Made by a program: the position numbers and the translations under genes | Assembly (NCBI GenBank): GCA_005406025.1 | Contig: BGZK01000091.1 | Span: 434,001-498,000, forward strand | Direction: 5' to 3' | Length of the DNA: 64,000 bases | Origin: Eumeta japonica | Taxonomy: Eukaryota; Arthropoda; Insecta; Lepidoptera; Psychidae | Notes under the pieces: generated by a model | The model's input: only the letters and a program-made list of their open reading frames with translations | The model's database searches: none | Told to the model about the DNA's origin: nothing | Shown: positions 1 through 11,700 of the stretch, piece after piece | Numbering within the stretch: the stretch's first letter is position 1 | Layout: each line of letters starts with the position of its first letter

Positions 1-89
1 TATGCTTGTTTTAAACTTGAAAGTTTGAGTTGCAAATAAACTCAAAACAATTCCTACATTCAACTTTATTGAATGGTAAATACACTTGT

Positions 90-207
90 GGGCCTAGCAT
101 GACGCCCTAGATAAGTCTTTCTATAAGTTTACCCTTATCGCTTAATATGATGAGCGAAAGGGACAAACCTATAGAGAGACTCTGGTCTAGAACGTCATGC
201 TAGGCCT
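90..207. repeat. Short palindromic MITE-like foldback element
   Basis: The ends are a perfect 14-bp inverted repeat, GGCCTAGCATGACG at 91-104 and its reverse complement at 193-206. The interior stays roughly palindromic: CTATAAGTTTACCCTTATCGC is mirrored imperfectly by GCGAAAGGGACAAACCTATAG. The whole unit is about 118 bp and has no coding capacity. A small non-autonomous DNA element is the simplest reading; no target duplication could be fixed. Confidence 0.6.
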
Positions 208-2363
208 GCTGGGCAGTGTATGTCAAGAACAAACCCTAAGACGTTTCTGTAAAAATCAAGACTGCTTTACATTGAGCAATTTTTTTTTCAATAGGTATAT
301 AGCTTGAATTTATATATGTTTATAATGTTATATGAATTATATTGCTGCACTGGGTTCTTATGGAGAGTGTAAGTTTGAAGTATCTCGATCTTAAGTAGAA
401 AGATGAGAAGGTATGCCTTAGCTATGTAGTTATAAAAAATTGATAATAAATGATACTGCCATCTAGCAGTGTTATTGTTAATTATAATCAATTTAATAGC
501 TTTATAGCGTTTTGCATTATCAAATTTTAAATTGTGAACACTGACAAATTTTAAAATGCGTAGCAATCTTTTTGTCAATATCAATACAATAAGGTCAATA
601 ACGATAAATAAACTTTTCTTCTTCAGTTCAAATAAATTTTTAATTTCATATATGGCTATGACATTTATTTTATAAATATATGCAATAGATGTGTATATAT
701 TTTTACATATATGTATATCCTTTAAACAAACAAACTTATGTGACTACATAAAGGAATAATTACTAAAAACTATTTTGAATATGAGGCTATACAAGTGGAT
801 GATGTAATCTCTTCCATATCAACACTGGCCTGTATAGATATTGATAATTCGACACATTTAACAACAGCTAGTGTACTTGTCACTACTATGTTTATAACTA
901 CGAGAAATCGGAAGGATTTCTTAGTATTCCAAAATAATTATGGATGTAATTCACTCAAAGAAAATATTATCCTTACATATACCTATTCATGTAAAATACA
1001 TGGCCGTGTCCACAACACAGCCAAATCCCGACTTTGTTTTGATGAAATCAATAAAGGAGATATATGGCACCCTGGGCTAGATCATCATACGGTACATTAA
1101 AAATACTTTCAAGAAAAGAAAAAGTTTTATTATGGATTTCCACAACTTGTTTATAAGTGCACAATGTTTATTTTGTGTTCAACATTTGCAACAATATGAT
1201 ATCAATGTGGTGGTAAAAGCACTAACATCTAACAATATTGGGAAGAAATTGTGGGTGGTCAGATGATGGATGAAGGAGCACCACGTTACTGTCATAAAAT
1301 GTACATTTATTAACTATCAGTCGGTCATTTCTGTCTATAAAGTGTGAAAACATTGTTAAATTATAATAAAAAATCAATGGGGTTATTCAAGTATTACTTA
1401 AACAGAATTATACAAGGAAAGTAAGCATAGCTCTTAACCCCCCTCCCCATATGCTTACATAAGCATTTGGTATATTTGTTACAAAATTTGTTCAAGTTTG
1501 TTATTAATTAGCTTTGTACCCATCACAGTTATTAACTCTATGACAATGATGTAAATAATTTATACAGGATATACAAATTTAATGGGCATTTAGTATTTCT
1601 TCAAGTAAAAAATCATCAACATCACAATTATTCAAATATTGTTCTATTGATATTATAAAAAATGTTTATTTATTTTATTATATTTAAGAATTTGGTAAAT
1701 TAAAATTAATTCCTCTTAGTTAATAATAAATAAATAATAATTTGGGGCACCTCAAAACCAATATTAAACTAAACAAATTCAGATTAGTAAATAGGCACAC
1801 GCAATATTTCCTCTACTTCGATTCTTTCAAGGAAAAATCATAATTAATACTGTGTGCGAGCGAGTTAGCAATAATTAATTATTTCAGGAAATCCCTAGAA
1901 ATCCTTTCCGCTTTTGAGCTTGGACAATAAGATAGTCATATATGTTGAAAACAGAATCTACTAAATTTTGCAAAAAAAAATATGAAATGTAATATATTGC
2001 TGAAGTAATTGCTATTCAGATCTCCCCCCATTTCATCAAATGTAAGCAAAGCAAAGACCCCTAACCTCCCAACTAATACTTGAATGACACCAATGAAGAT
2101 ATTAAATAAATAACATTTCCCTTGGATCCATGTATTTTTACACTGGTATACAAAAACCTAAGCTAGAATGAAACATTTCTTTTCCCTGTTACATTTTTTT
2201 TTTGTTTTTATTTTTTGCATATAAATTCTTTAAACCTTAAAGAATGTACATGTAAAATTGTTGTAATTTACTTGTAATAAAGAGACCTGAAATAAAGTTA
2301 ACTCAAACCACAGAATTGGCTAAGAACTTATTCTCATCTATGTATTTTAATATTTTTTTACAG
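208..2363. other. Non-coding region upstream of the SAYSD1 exon
   Basis: AT-rich sequence without a recognised gene. The 5' exon(s) of SAYSD1 should lie here or left of the window, but no recognisable N-terminal segment was found. An open frame at 795-1100 (+) has no recognisable domain. Directly before 2364 is a pyrimidine-rich tract ending in CAG, a normal splice acceptor, so the sequence next to the exon is intron. Confidence 0.5.
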
Positions 2364-2705
2364 ATTAATAATGATGATAACGAATCCAACATTGATGCTA
2401 CTTCTGAAACAAGTGACATCGAATCATGCAAAAATCAGTTATGGTCCTTTTCTACAGTAAAATGGTCGGTTTACTTTGGAATCTGGCTGATGCTGTATAT
2501 GTTTTTCTTGAGGTTACAATTTGGCGCTGTCTTTTTTGTGATATCAGTGTTGATAGGAATATGTCTAAATACTAGAACTAGACCCAAAAAAGCTGGTGAA
2601 GTGTCGGCATACAGTGTATTCAATGAAAACTGTGAGAACATCGAAGGAACTTTGACTGCTGAACAATTTGAGAAAGAGATTCGCTTTGGACCGGGCAGTG
2701 TTTAA
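2364..2705 (+). CDS. SAYSD1: SAYSvFN domain-containing protein 1, C-terminal exon (partial)
   Basis: This last coding exon encodes 113 residues plus stop. It starts after an acceptor (TTTTTTTACAG) in phase 0 and ends with TAA at 2703-2705. The diagnostic C-terminal block is clear: KKAGEVSAYSVFNENCENIE followed by GTLTAEQFEKEIRFGPG, corresponding to the SAYSVFN...GTLTAEQLERE signature of vertebrate SAYSD1. Ahead of it is a hydrophobic hairpin-like stretch (VYFGIWLMLYMFFL, then FGAVFFVISVLIGICL), as in the family. In mammals the protein sits at the ER membrane and acts with UFMylated ribosomes in clearing stalled translocons; that role is transferred, not seen. Reading the open frame back to an ATG at 2316 would run through the acceptor and give an unrelated N-terminus, so I reject that start. 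The N-terminal exon is missing from this annotation. Convergent with the next gene. Confidence 0.9.
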   Translation: MNNDDNESNIDATSETSDIESCKNQLWSFSTVKWSVYFGIWLMLYMFFLRLQFGAVFFVISVLIGICLNTRTRPKKAGEVSAYSVFNENCENIEGTLTAEQFEKEIRFGPGSV

Positions 2706-5700
2706 TATTTTTTTTCTAAAGTATGAAAATGATATATTTTTATACACATTCCCTACAATTTTTTAAAAGGTATAATATAACATTTGAGGAATACCTTGTC
2801 TACAAAAAAATATATTTTTATCTTTATATAAAATTTTAGGATTAACATTAAAATTTAAATAAAAAAAAGGTATGGCTGTTTTGATTAAAAGCATGTAAAT
2901 ATACATGAGTAAATGTAAAACGTAAGGATAACATTATAAAGGAATCTTCCTTTTAAATTTCATTTAAAGATCAAATTAAAAATATTGTTCATTTTAAAAC
3001 TACTAAAAAACTGTATTAAAAAAAAAATAACATTATCTAAAGTTTGCTAAAAATGTGTAGATATCAACACAGTATTATTTCTTATTTTAAATTCATATCA
3101 TATCCATTTTTGTTAAAAATTAAAAAATCACAGACATCAAAATTATACAACAGCAATTTGTGCTAAGCAATTTTCTATAAGTATGAAAAAATACAACAAT
3201 CATTGTTACATCAATATACAATTTGAACATATCCTTACTATTTTACTTTGCCTACTTGCAAAGTGTGTTTTAAATATATTAAAAAAAATTATAACAGCTA
3301 AAATAATAAGATCATAATATAAAACTACTAGGAATAGATTTACACTGTTTTGATGCATTAGTCAAAAACAGTTAAAAAATTAAATAAAACAGTACATTAA
3401 ACAAATAATGTAATAGGTAGATTTATTTATCTCCATAAATATATGTTATAATGTAATTAATGGAACTACCATACTATTTCTTATTCTAATTGGAATCACA
3501 TATACCAACAATTCTTTACATTAATTATATATGAATTGGCAGATATTAAGTATTTTACACATTATTGTAGTGTTTTAAACAAAAGTGTACATTTCCTTAT
3601 ACAGAATTTTGTACTGTGTAATATTTATATAATGTTAACCCATAATGACTATTTTATGAAAATAATAGATGGAGTATTGACAAAATAACAAACTAGACAC
3701 ACAAGGAGTAAAAAAACATGAACAAAAATAAAGCTTATAAACATATTGGCTGCTTATTAGTTTCAGTTTATTTGTAGTAGACAACTCGGCTTGTAAGATA
3801 TTTGCAAGGGTGTTCATTCTATATATCACTTAAATTATTAAAAACAATTACCATTGTTTTTGGTATTTATTATACAACCGAAATTTGTTAGGACATTTTT
3901 ATTGTAACTTCTGATGCTTAGTCACTATGGTATGCTAATCTTGTTGCTACTAGTCTATTTTATAGCGCCATTCATACAAAAGACAAGATAGTGAAGTCGT
4001 AAATCCCATGATTTAATTTTAGGCATCCAAAAAAGTGATTTAGAAATATGATAAAATTTCACCTTGTTAGTGAAAACGGACCTGTCAGTACTTATTGTAA
4101 CTTCCCAATTTTATAAAATTGGATATCTTCCTTAGGTCGTTTGATTACTTGTTTATTGTACATTGTTGACATTTATATGTTAAATTTATTTATTTATTGT
4201 TAAAACTCTCCTACTATTTGACTTTTGTAAGACTTTAAAATAAAACTAATTTAAATGAAGATAATTCTCCTTCAAGAGTTTGTATTATTAGTCAAAGAAA
4301 ATAGTTTAATGAAAACTCTTAACATACTGAGGTACTATAAAATTATTATAACATGTTACAAATTGAACTTGGAATAATGGTTTGGCTAACTATATTAAAG
4401 AAATTTCGAGACACTTACATATTTGGAAATGTTTTAAAACATAATATATTTCAAATGTTTCACTCGCGAAAAATAAATATATTTATTTATATTTTTCATA
4501 AACTCACGCCTATTTCGCGGAAGGGTAACCAGATTTCCACAAGATACTATCTTTGCATATTTCTCTCATATAGTACAGGAGGAACTCGTAATATGTGAAG
4601 AGAATTGACTAGCAGAATGAAACTCTTAGAGAGCAATGAAAAGTTTATCTAGAATATTTTTGGTATTTCAGTTATTTTTAAAGTTTCAACAATTTTGAAG
4701 AAACTAGTTATATTGACTTAATAAAGAAATTAATTCAAGAATTCATAAATATAAAATTATATTTAAAAAAAACACTACCAAAAAGTTTAAAAATAAGAAG
4801 CAGTCATGGAAGTTGAATTTACTTTAATTAAATTAATATCATTTCCATTTTTTATCTCATTAAAATTATTAATTAAAGAAAAATATCACAAACTTCCTTA
4901 TTTGTCTGAAAAAAAAAAATGTATAAAACACATGGCAATATGTGGTTATCAATAAATTAATTATCTTAGTAATTTCAATAGAATTGTATGTGTGCCTTAG
5001 TAATAACTCAATGTTTCCATTATTTTTAAAAACATTGTCCACAATGTGTTTTTAAAAGTCCACATTGGAATAAAATATTTTCATTTTGTATGTGTATTTT
5101 CTTCATTGTGTTAATTTTTTACTCAAAAATTCATAGGAAAATCTACTTACTATTTTGATATTACATTAATATCAAAGCACATATTGGTATGTATACTTTG
5201 GGTTTTACTTTGCAATCCAAGTTACAAATCCAAATGAATTGTAAGCTGTTGTAAATTTCCAATTTGTATCAAAAACAATCAGTTTATAAATAAAGTAGAC
5301 AGCACTAAAAAGCAAATGGACAGAGCCAATTTAAATGGCAAGAATAATGTAGTGGGACTAATCAAAGTTTGGTCTCACAGCATGTCAATGTCAAATGTAC
5401 TCAATAATCCTACAAGAACATGTGCCGTAGTTTAGATGTGACAAGGCTATGACTATCACACATGTAAATATATAAGTCAAAATAATATGTGCACATGCAC
5501 ACACAGAAAATAAAAAGTTTTGCAATTATGTGCTGTCTAATGTTAATGAATGCAATTTATTATAGTTTCTATAATCTTGTTTTTTATTCAATTAAAACAG
5601 TTAATTCATATTTATGTTTGAGTAATAATAAAAACAATGACAATAGGTTTTATGTCAGTTAGGGAAAAGACCTTATTGTGTCACTTTTATATTACAGTAA

Positions 5701-7106
5701 TACCATATCTATATATACATATATAATGAAAATAAGTTGTCTTTGTTCACCAATCACATAAAACTACTAAACATATGGACATGGGACTGGGACCATTCGA
5801 TGCGGAATGATTTGTAGATGGTTAACCAATGAAAAGGAATTTAATATTACATTTATATATTTATGCCCCTCAGTAATATCCAACTGAAATTAACAATCAG
5901 TGATTTTATTTTTATAAATTGCACTCACTAAGAATGAGATTTTTACAAACTAATATGTTAAAGTGTTTTTTTTTTCCATTATTCTCAATATATTATGCAC
6001 TTTTATTCACAATATAGTATGCACCGAGCAATGCTACAATAAATCTTTATTGTCAGTACATTGTTCCTTTTTAATTATCATCTATTCAAAATATTTTATG
6101 TTACATACAGTCTACATAGAACAATATAAAATTAAATTTTTGGTTAACATTATCACAAGAATAATTATAATATAATTTTTATTAACAGCTGATACAGATT
6201 GACAAATTTTCAGTTGTATCAGTGTATTATGTCATTAAATTCCATTAAAAGAAAGATAATCTGAATAAAAAAGCAAGAGTGCTAATTGCTAAAAAATTTG
6301 TATCAAATGATTTTTGAAATACATAGCTTATTAATACGATAATTAACAGCATTTCAATTTATATATAGGTATACAAAAATTGACCACAAGAATTGTAAAA
6401 ACGTACATCCAAGACTAGAATTATTAGTGAATTATATGTAATATTAACTCTTTACTAATGATATATAAAAATCTCTTATCTACACAGAAATATTTATGGC
6501 TTATAGAGATGTTACGTCGCCAGTACTAGTTACCTGTCAATAAAACATGGCACATAAAAAAAATGCAATATATTTCTCCTTTGTATTTTTTAAAATATAC
6601 ATTGGTTTACAAATAAAAAAAAATACATGATAATTCCAATTTTAATCACATTCATGAAATATTTTAGTATGAATACAAGAACTTAAGATTCCACACCTAG
6701 AACTTATACTTTTTGTTTTGTATTGGTATACTATCATTGGTAAAAATACCAAAAACCAAATAAGCTAAAAATCTTTTCAAATTCGAAAAAACGAAAACAT
6801 AACATAAATCTTCGAGCTCAAAATGATCACTGATCAGCATTCTTTTATAATTATTAGATTTTTAATTTATCTGTTATTTTTAAAATATTTTATTAGAATA
6901 TTTTGAATGAAACAACAAAAATATTTTAAGTAGTTTTTGGGCTTGTTAAATTTATTCCTAATTATTTTTGAGAAATTAATATTGTATTATATGTTGGTCA
7001 ACATCATAGTCAACTCCACCAAATTTTTCTATGTCTAATGGTTTTTGAAACTACTACTATAAGAGGCAGATGGACGAGTGATCTGTGAGTAATCTTAAAG
7101 GTTGTT
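2706..7106. other. SAYSD1 3' UTR and intergenic DNA
   Basis: Very AT-rich. An AATAAA at 2858-2863 is a plausible polyadenylation signal about 150 bp after the SAYSD1 stop. One interspersed-repeat copy lies at about 4490-4640. No conserved coding frame was seen; the short open frames at 3635-3829 and 5963-6175 look random. Confidence 0.5.
4490..4640 (+). repeat. Dispersed lepidopteran repeat, copy A
   Basis: The stretch ACTCACGCCTATTTCGCGGA followed by AGGGTAACC, GATTTCCAC and CTTTGCATA aligns by eye with 14425-14560 in this window (GACGCCTATTTTTCAGATGG, GGCAGAG, GATTTCCAC, TTTGCATACC). Sequences with 'CACGCCT-TTTCCC-GAGGGGTAGGCAGAGAC...GATTTCCAC' are familiar to me as high-copy lepidopteran repeats. 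The element class is unknown to me. Both copies are diverged. Confidence 0.55.
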
Positions 7107-7682
7107 TTTAGGGTTCCGTACCCAAAGGGTAAAAAAAACGGTACCCTATTAGACTCCGCTGTCCATCCGTCCGTCTGTCACCAGGCTATATTTCACGTAC
7201 CGTGATAGTCAGATAGTTGAAATTTTCACAGATGATGTATTCCTGTTGCCGATATAACAACAAATACTAAAAAACAGAATACAATAAATATTTAAGGGGG
7301 CTCCCATACAACAAATGTGATTTTTTTGCTTGTTTTGGCTCAATATTGATAACGGCAACAGGTAGATGCTTGAAATATTCTCAGAATATTTAGTTACATA
7401 TTCATTTTAGAGATATACAATCGATGTATTGTAAACTAAAGTCAAAACTTCCTTGTATTGTTACCACAACGGATTATACTCAAATAGATAATGTGTTTAG
7501 CAATATTGAATGGAATGCTGGCACATTCTGCGCCCTCTTTAGTTACCATAATCCTTTAGGCATAGAAATTTCGAATTGAGCATTAGATTTAACAACAAAT
7601 AAAATTCCGTACCATTGTTATACATAATGGTACGGAACCCTTCGTGCGCGAGTCCAACTTGCACTTGACCGATTTTTTTTTC
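7107..7682 (+). repeat. GGTTCCGTACC...GGTACGGAACCC element (lepidopteran interspersed repeat)
   Basis: The copy is nearly full length. It opens with AGGGTTCCGTACC (about 7110-7123), followed by GACTCCGCTGTCCATCCGTC. It closes with GGTACGGAACCC (7629-7640), then TTCGTGCGCGAGTCC, AACTTGCACTTGACCGATTT and a poly-T tract. The first and last dodecamers are inverted copies of each other. I know this unit as one of the commonest repeats in moth and butterfly genomes; I am not sure of its class. It lies just downstream of PGAP6. Confidence 0.8.
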
Positions 7683-7984
7683 TTAATTAGGTGTGGAATA
7701 TAAACATTAACAAAACTGCTACTTATAAAATAGACCAAAAATAATTGCTATATCCTATGTTTCCTTTAATAATAGATTCTATAATCGATAGTATAATTTC
7801 TTGATAGGGAAAAATACACTCATTTAGAATCTCAAAATTACAATACATGGTTCTAGTACTGGTAACATAAGCCTCAAATATCTATCACATATTATGCCGT
7901 TTCATAAACAATAAACTCGAGTCTTAAATTGTGAATATGTTTAATAACATTAATAATCTAGCAATAAATTTACGGACTTATCAA

Positions 7985-8727
7985 TCATTCTCTTTCATCT
8001 GTGATCTGTGGTTGAGATCTATTGAAAAATTTGCAAAATGGTATACTGCATGTAGAATTTGGACCCCATAAAAACGGATTCGCGTTCTCCCGTTTCGCGT
8101 CCGGCAGCAGGCAGACAACGCTGAGAGCTATAATCATATGCCAAACCGAGTGAACGATTTTATAGTTCTGCTCAGTTTGTAAGAACGCATAACAAATCAA
8201 ACCAATACCAACTAGGGCTATGCCTAAAGGTAAGTACCTTCTGTAATAAGTCCTAGGAAATTTCAGATACCTGTATTTCTTGTAGTCTAGTATCCAACTC
8301 AGGAGGGCTATCGTAACACCTACAGTTACAGGCAGCATGAACGCAGCGAGTGACTGCATGTTCCAAGTAGTCAATAGAGCTATGACAATTGCACCGACTA
8401 ATTGAAAGAACGACCTCCATTTATCTTGAATTATGCTCATAGCTAGCAATGTGAGCCAGAACGACATTATCCCACAATAAAAATCTCCGAACTGTAATAT
8501 ACTGCCTCTTATAATACAGTAGGCGACTTGCGCAGGCGCATCACATGCATGGTAAAAAGTAGAGAGCACCATGGTAAACAAATACATAATAGCTTCAGTA
8601 TAATATAGGCGTATTATAGCAACATAAATTGAAAATAAAAACAATAAATTACTAAGAGTCAACAGCAACACTGACAATAACATGTATGACATGCTGTCTA
8701 TTCGAGAGTCATCGGAACAGTCCCAAC
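7985..8727 (-). CDS. PGAP6: PGAP6 exon 4 (CREST seven-helix membrane domain)
   Basis: The exon has 743 bases. The acceptor TTCTTTTACAG precedes GTTGGGACTG, and the stop lies at 7985-7987. It supplies the last EGF cysteine and then the whole membrane domain with the S-x3-H, D and H-x3-H residues of the CREST superfamily. The C-terminal tail is hydrophilic and short. A weak ATTAAA-like signal (minus strand, 7940-7945) lies in the 3' flank. Confidence 0.93.
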
Positions 8728-11700
8728 CTGTAAAAGAAAATAATTGCTTTTTATTGCATATAATTTCAAAACAACCATTTTAAATTTGTCAATGTGAAAT
8801 ATACTATATTAAATACATTAAATGAGTACTTTATCTAAATATTTCAAATTTGACATTTCACTACTTTTTTGTATAAAATTATATAAAAAAAATTTAATTT
8901 TATACAAATACATATTCACTTAGCAGCACTGAAAGAGGCCCGTTGGTAAAATATAGCCAATGTGTGAACAAAGTATCATCATATTATTTTATGTTAAAAT
9001 TATTCTAACAATTGCACACTCAAGAGGCAACAGTGCTGAAAATAGATAGACATTTAGTTTTGAATAAAGGTATCTAAATCTCCCCGAGCATGAAAACCTT
9101 AGAGTAGGTATTTGTGAAAGCAAATTTTTATAGAAGCGCCTTTGTTACCGCGATTCTTTAGGCCGATTATAAGATATTCTATACAAATTTATAGATATAG
9201 CTCTAATGTAAGGATTGGCAAGACAGCGTTGATGACTTTCAATTCCTATATAAATGTTTTTATTGCATTTACGAGGGGCAAACCAGCCACCAGAGGGTAG
9301 GTGGTCACCGTCGCCCATGGATACTCGCAACGTCAGAGGAGTCACTAGTGCATTGCCAACTTCTTGGGTAGCGATAGGCAGCTGGGAATAGGGTGTTTGA
9401 TGAAGGAAGAATGGGCCATTGAAACTTTCACTCAATGGACGAAAATTAACAGCGGAAGCTGTTACTTCACGTCCGTATTCTGTAAGTGTGGTATCTCACC
9501 GATCGAGCTGCCCCATTTTCGTGCTGCAGCGAAGTTGACCAGAGCGGCAGTTCTACCACTCAAATACCTATTTTATTTTTCAATTCTATATCGCGTTTTA
9601 TTTTGTGACTAACCAATCTACGTTCGTGCCGTCCGAGCTGCTTATACGAGTGCTTGCCGTTCGTATTCGGAGATATAGGCGCTGTATAAAACCTTGATTT
9701 CATGCATATACTCTAATGTGAAACCTAGTTGTATAAAAAATGAAATGTTTGATATATGTTTATCATGTGAGTATGTAAAAAAAACAGTCACTTTCGTGGG
9801 TAGATCCAGCTATATATCCAGATACAGGATCCACCCACGAACATGATAGATTCGTTCATAATCTTCGCCCTTCAAGTTATTTACGCACTGTTATAGTACA
9901 GCAGACTAATTCTGTAAAATGAAAACGACTCGGACAATATTGTTGTGACGTCAAAATTACATCAGGGCGAGGAGGGTTGCCGTTGGGCACCCGGATAACG
10001 TAATTTTTGACGTTACAATTTATTTTCTTTAAATTTTTGACGTCATAATTTCGACTGGTAGCCTCAAATTTCTAGAATTGATCTGCAGGTAGGTTCTACC
10101 ATTCAATGGATGCAGTGATTTGTACAAACTACTCATTTTATAATTAATATTTCCAACGAAACTGCAACCCAGTGATAGATGATTTATGAATAATTTGTTT
10201 AAAAACGTGTTTAACACAATATGGCATGCAACTTTTTCAAAAGTATATAATTTTGAAAAAGTGCCTCAACAAAATGCAAATAATGAATGACTTATTTTAA
10301 AAAGTGAATGGTGATAATATTACAATTAGTATTGTCATATTCCCTGTATTTAGGAGTTATATCTAAATGAAATTAGTTGATAACATTAAATTCATTATAT
10401 ATATGATAGTAATGTTGACCGTAAGTAATGTAAACGAGTTTTTGCACACATCACTGATATTGCATTATTTCAAATGATTCAGTTCCTCAAGCTATTTTAC
10501 TAGCGCACTAACAATGAGAAACAGCTTTTACTCTGAATATACTTTGAACAATATTGTGGTATGTATTTGAAAAATATAAGTTATTTATATGGGACGTTTG
10601 GTGGTTGCGCTAAAGGCACAACTGTGAATTGGATCGTCCAATGGTGGTATAAATTTTTATTCACAGATTAATGCTTTATGAGCTCCAAATGGGTAGGAAT
10701 TAATTTAGACCCGATGGCAAATTTGTATATTAACGTAATGTTCAAAACTCACCTCCATATCCCGCATCACATGAACAAAACGACATAATCAGGCCCCCAA
10801 ACGTATTCAGGAGACAGTTTCCGTGATTTTTGCATTGACCATTGATGCAAGCTGAGGACGATATGGAAAGCACAACGGTTGCATTACAACTCGAATCCCC
10901 TAGCCTTGTATCATTGGAGAATTCTACAGTGTCCACATCTTTCTTTGTTGAAACCGAATCAGAAAGCACATAATACTTCGTGCCATTGTCCGACGTCTGA
11001 CACGGGCAAATACTGTTGTCACAAAACAATCTAAACGTTAAGTACCACGAACCACTGTCAGGATATGGTATTATCACTTTGTCATAGATGCTTTCGGAAT
11101 CGGTGCTGTTCAGGACAAACAAGGCTGGCTTCAACTCGTCGTTAAATTTACAATAGCCCGTGCTCAAAGGCACGCTCGCGTAACCAACGTTCAAGCAGAC
11201 CACCACTCTAATATACTGATCGTCTTCAGAGAACGCTAACAGATTGCCGTTTTTGACAGACCTCCTATAGCCGGCGTAATATTTCCAACTCATCAACAGA
11301 CTGGTTTCAATTAACAAGTTGCCACCGATGTCTAAAAACTGGTTGACATTGAAACGCAACGTTTTGATTTCGTCTGAAGTGAGATTGAGCACGCTGGTCG
11401 TGTCGTGCAAGTCGGTCGTGGGCAGGCCGTAGTCGAACGTGAAGAAACGTCCTTTGTCGTCTCTCATCAAGTCGTGCGCCGTATGATTGTCCACGTAGTC
11501 CAATTCCGAAGGCACGCCATAGGAAGCGCAATCAGTCACGTTATCTCGATTCTCAGTCAACGGCTCTATAACGACGTAATGCCATGCGCCAGGATTTGGA
11601 TCAAAAAAGATGGTCTGAACGTCGCTCTCCCGCGTGTCGAACTTGCAGTGTATCATGTAATCCGATGCCGTGGGTAGACGCAGAGCTTGTATTTTGATTG

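Larger units (their letters stand above)
8728..10752 (-). other. PGAP6 intron 3
   Basis: 2025 bp, GT...AG. It contains a degraded SINE-like repeat (9255-9560), a small foldback (9793-9841) and a block at 9946-10050 with two TGACGTCA-like palindromes. No coding content was seen. Confidence 0.85.

Noticed and set aside
795..1100. 101-aa open frame (+)
   Set aside because: No recognisable domain and no splice context to SAYSD1; likely chance or old repeat in AT-rich DNA.
2316..2363. ATG at 2316 as the start of SAYSD1
   Set aside because: The segment before 2364 is a splice-acceptor tract ending TTTTTTTACAG, and the encoded residues do not resemble the SAYSD1 N-terminus.
11307..11677. Open frames on both strands within PGAP6 exon 3
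   Set aside because: Shadows of the real 383-codon exon in other frames.
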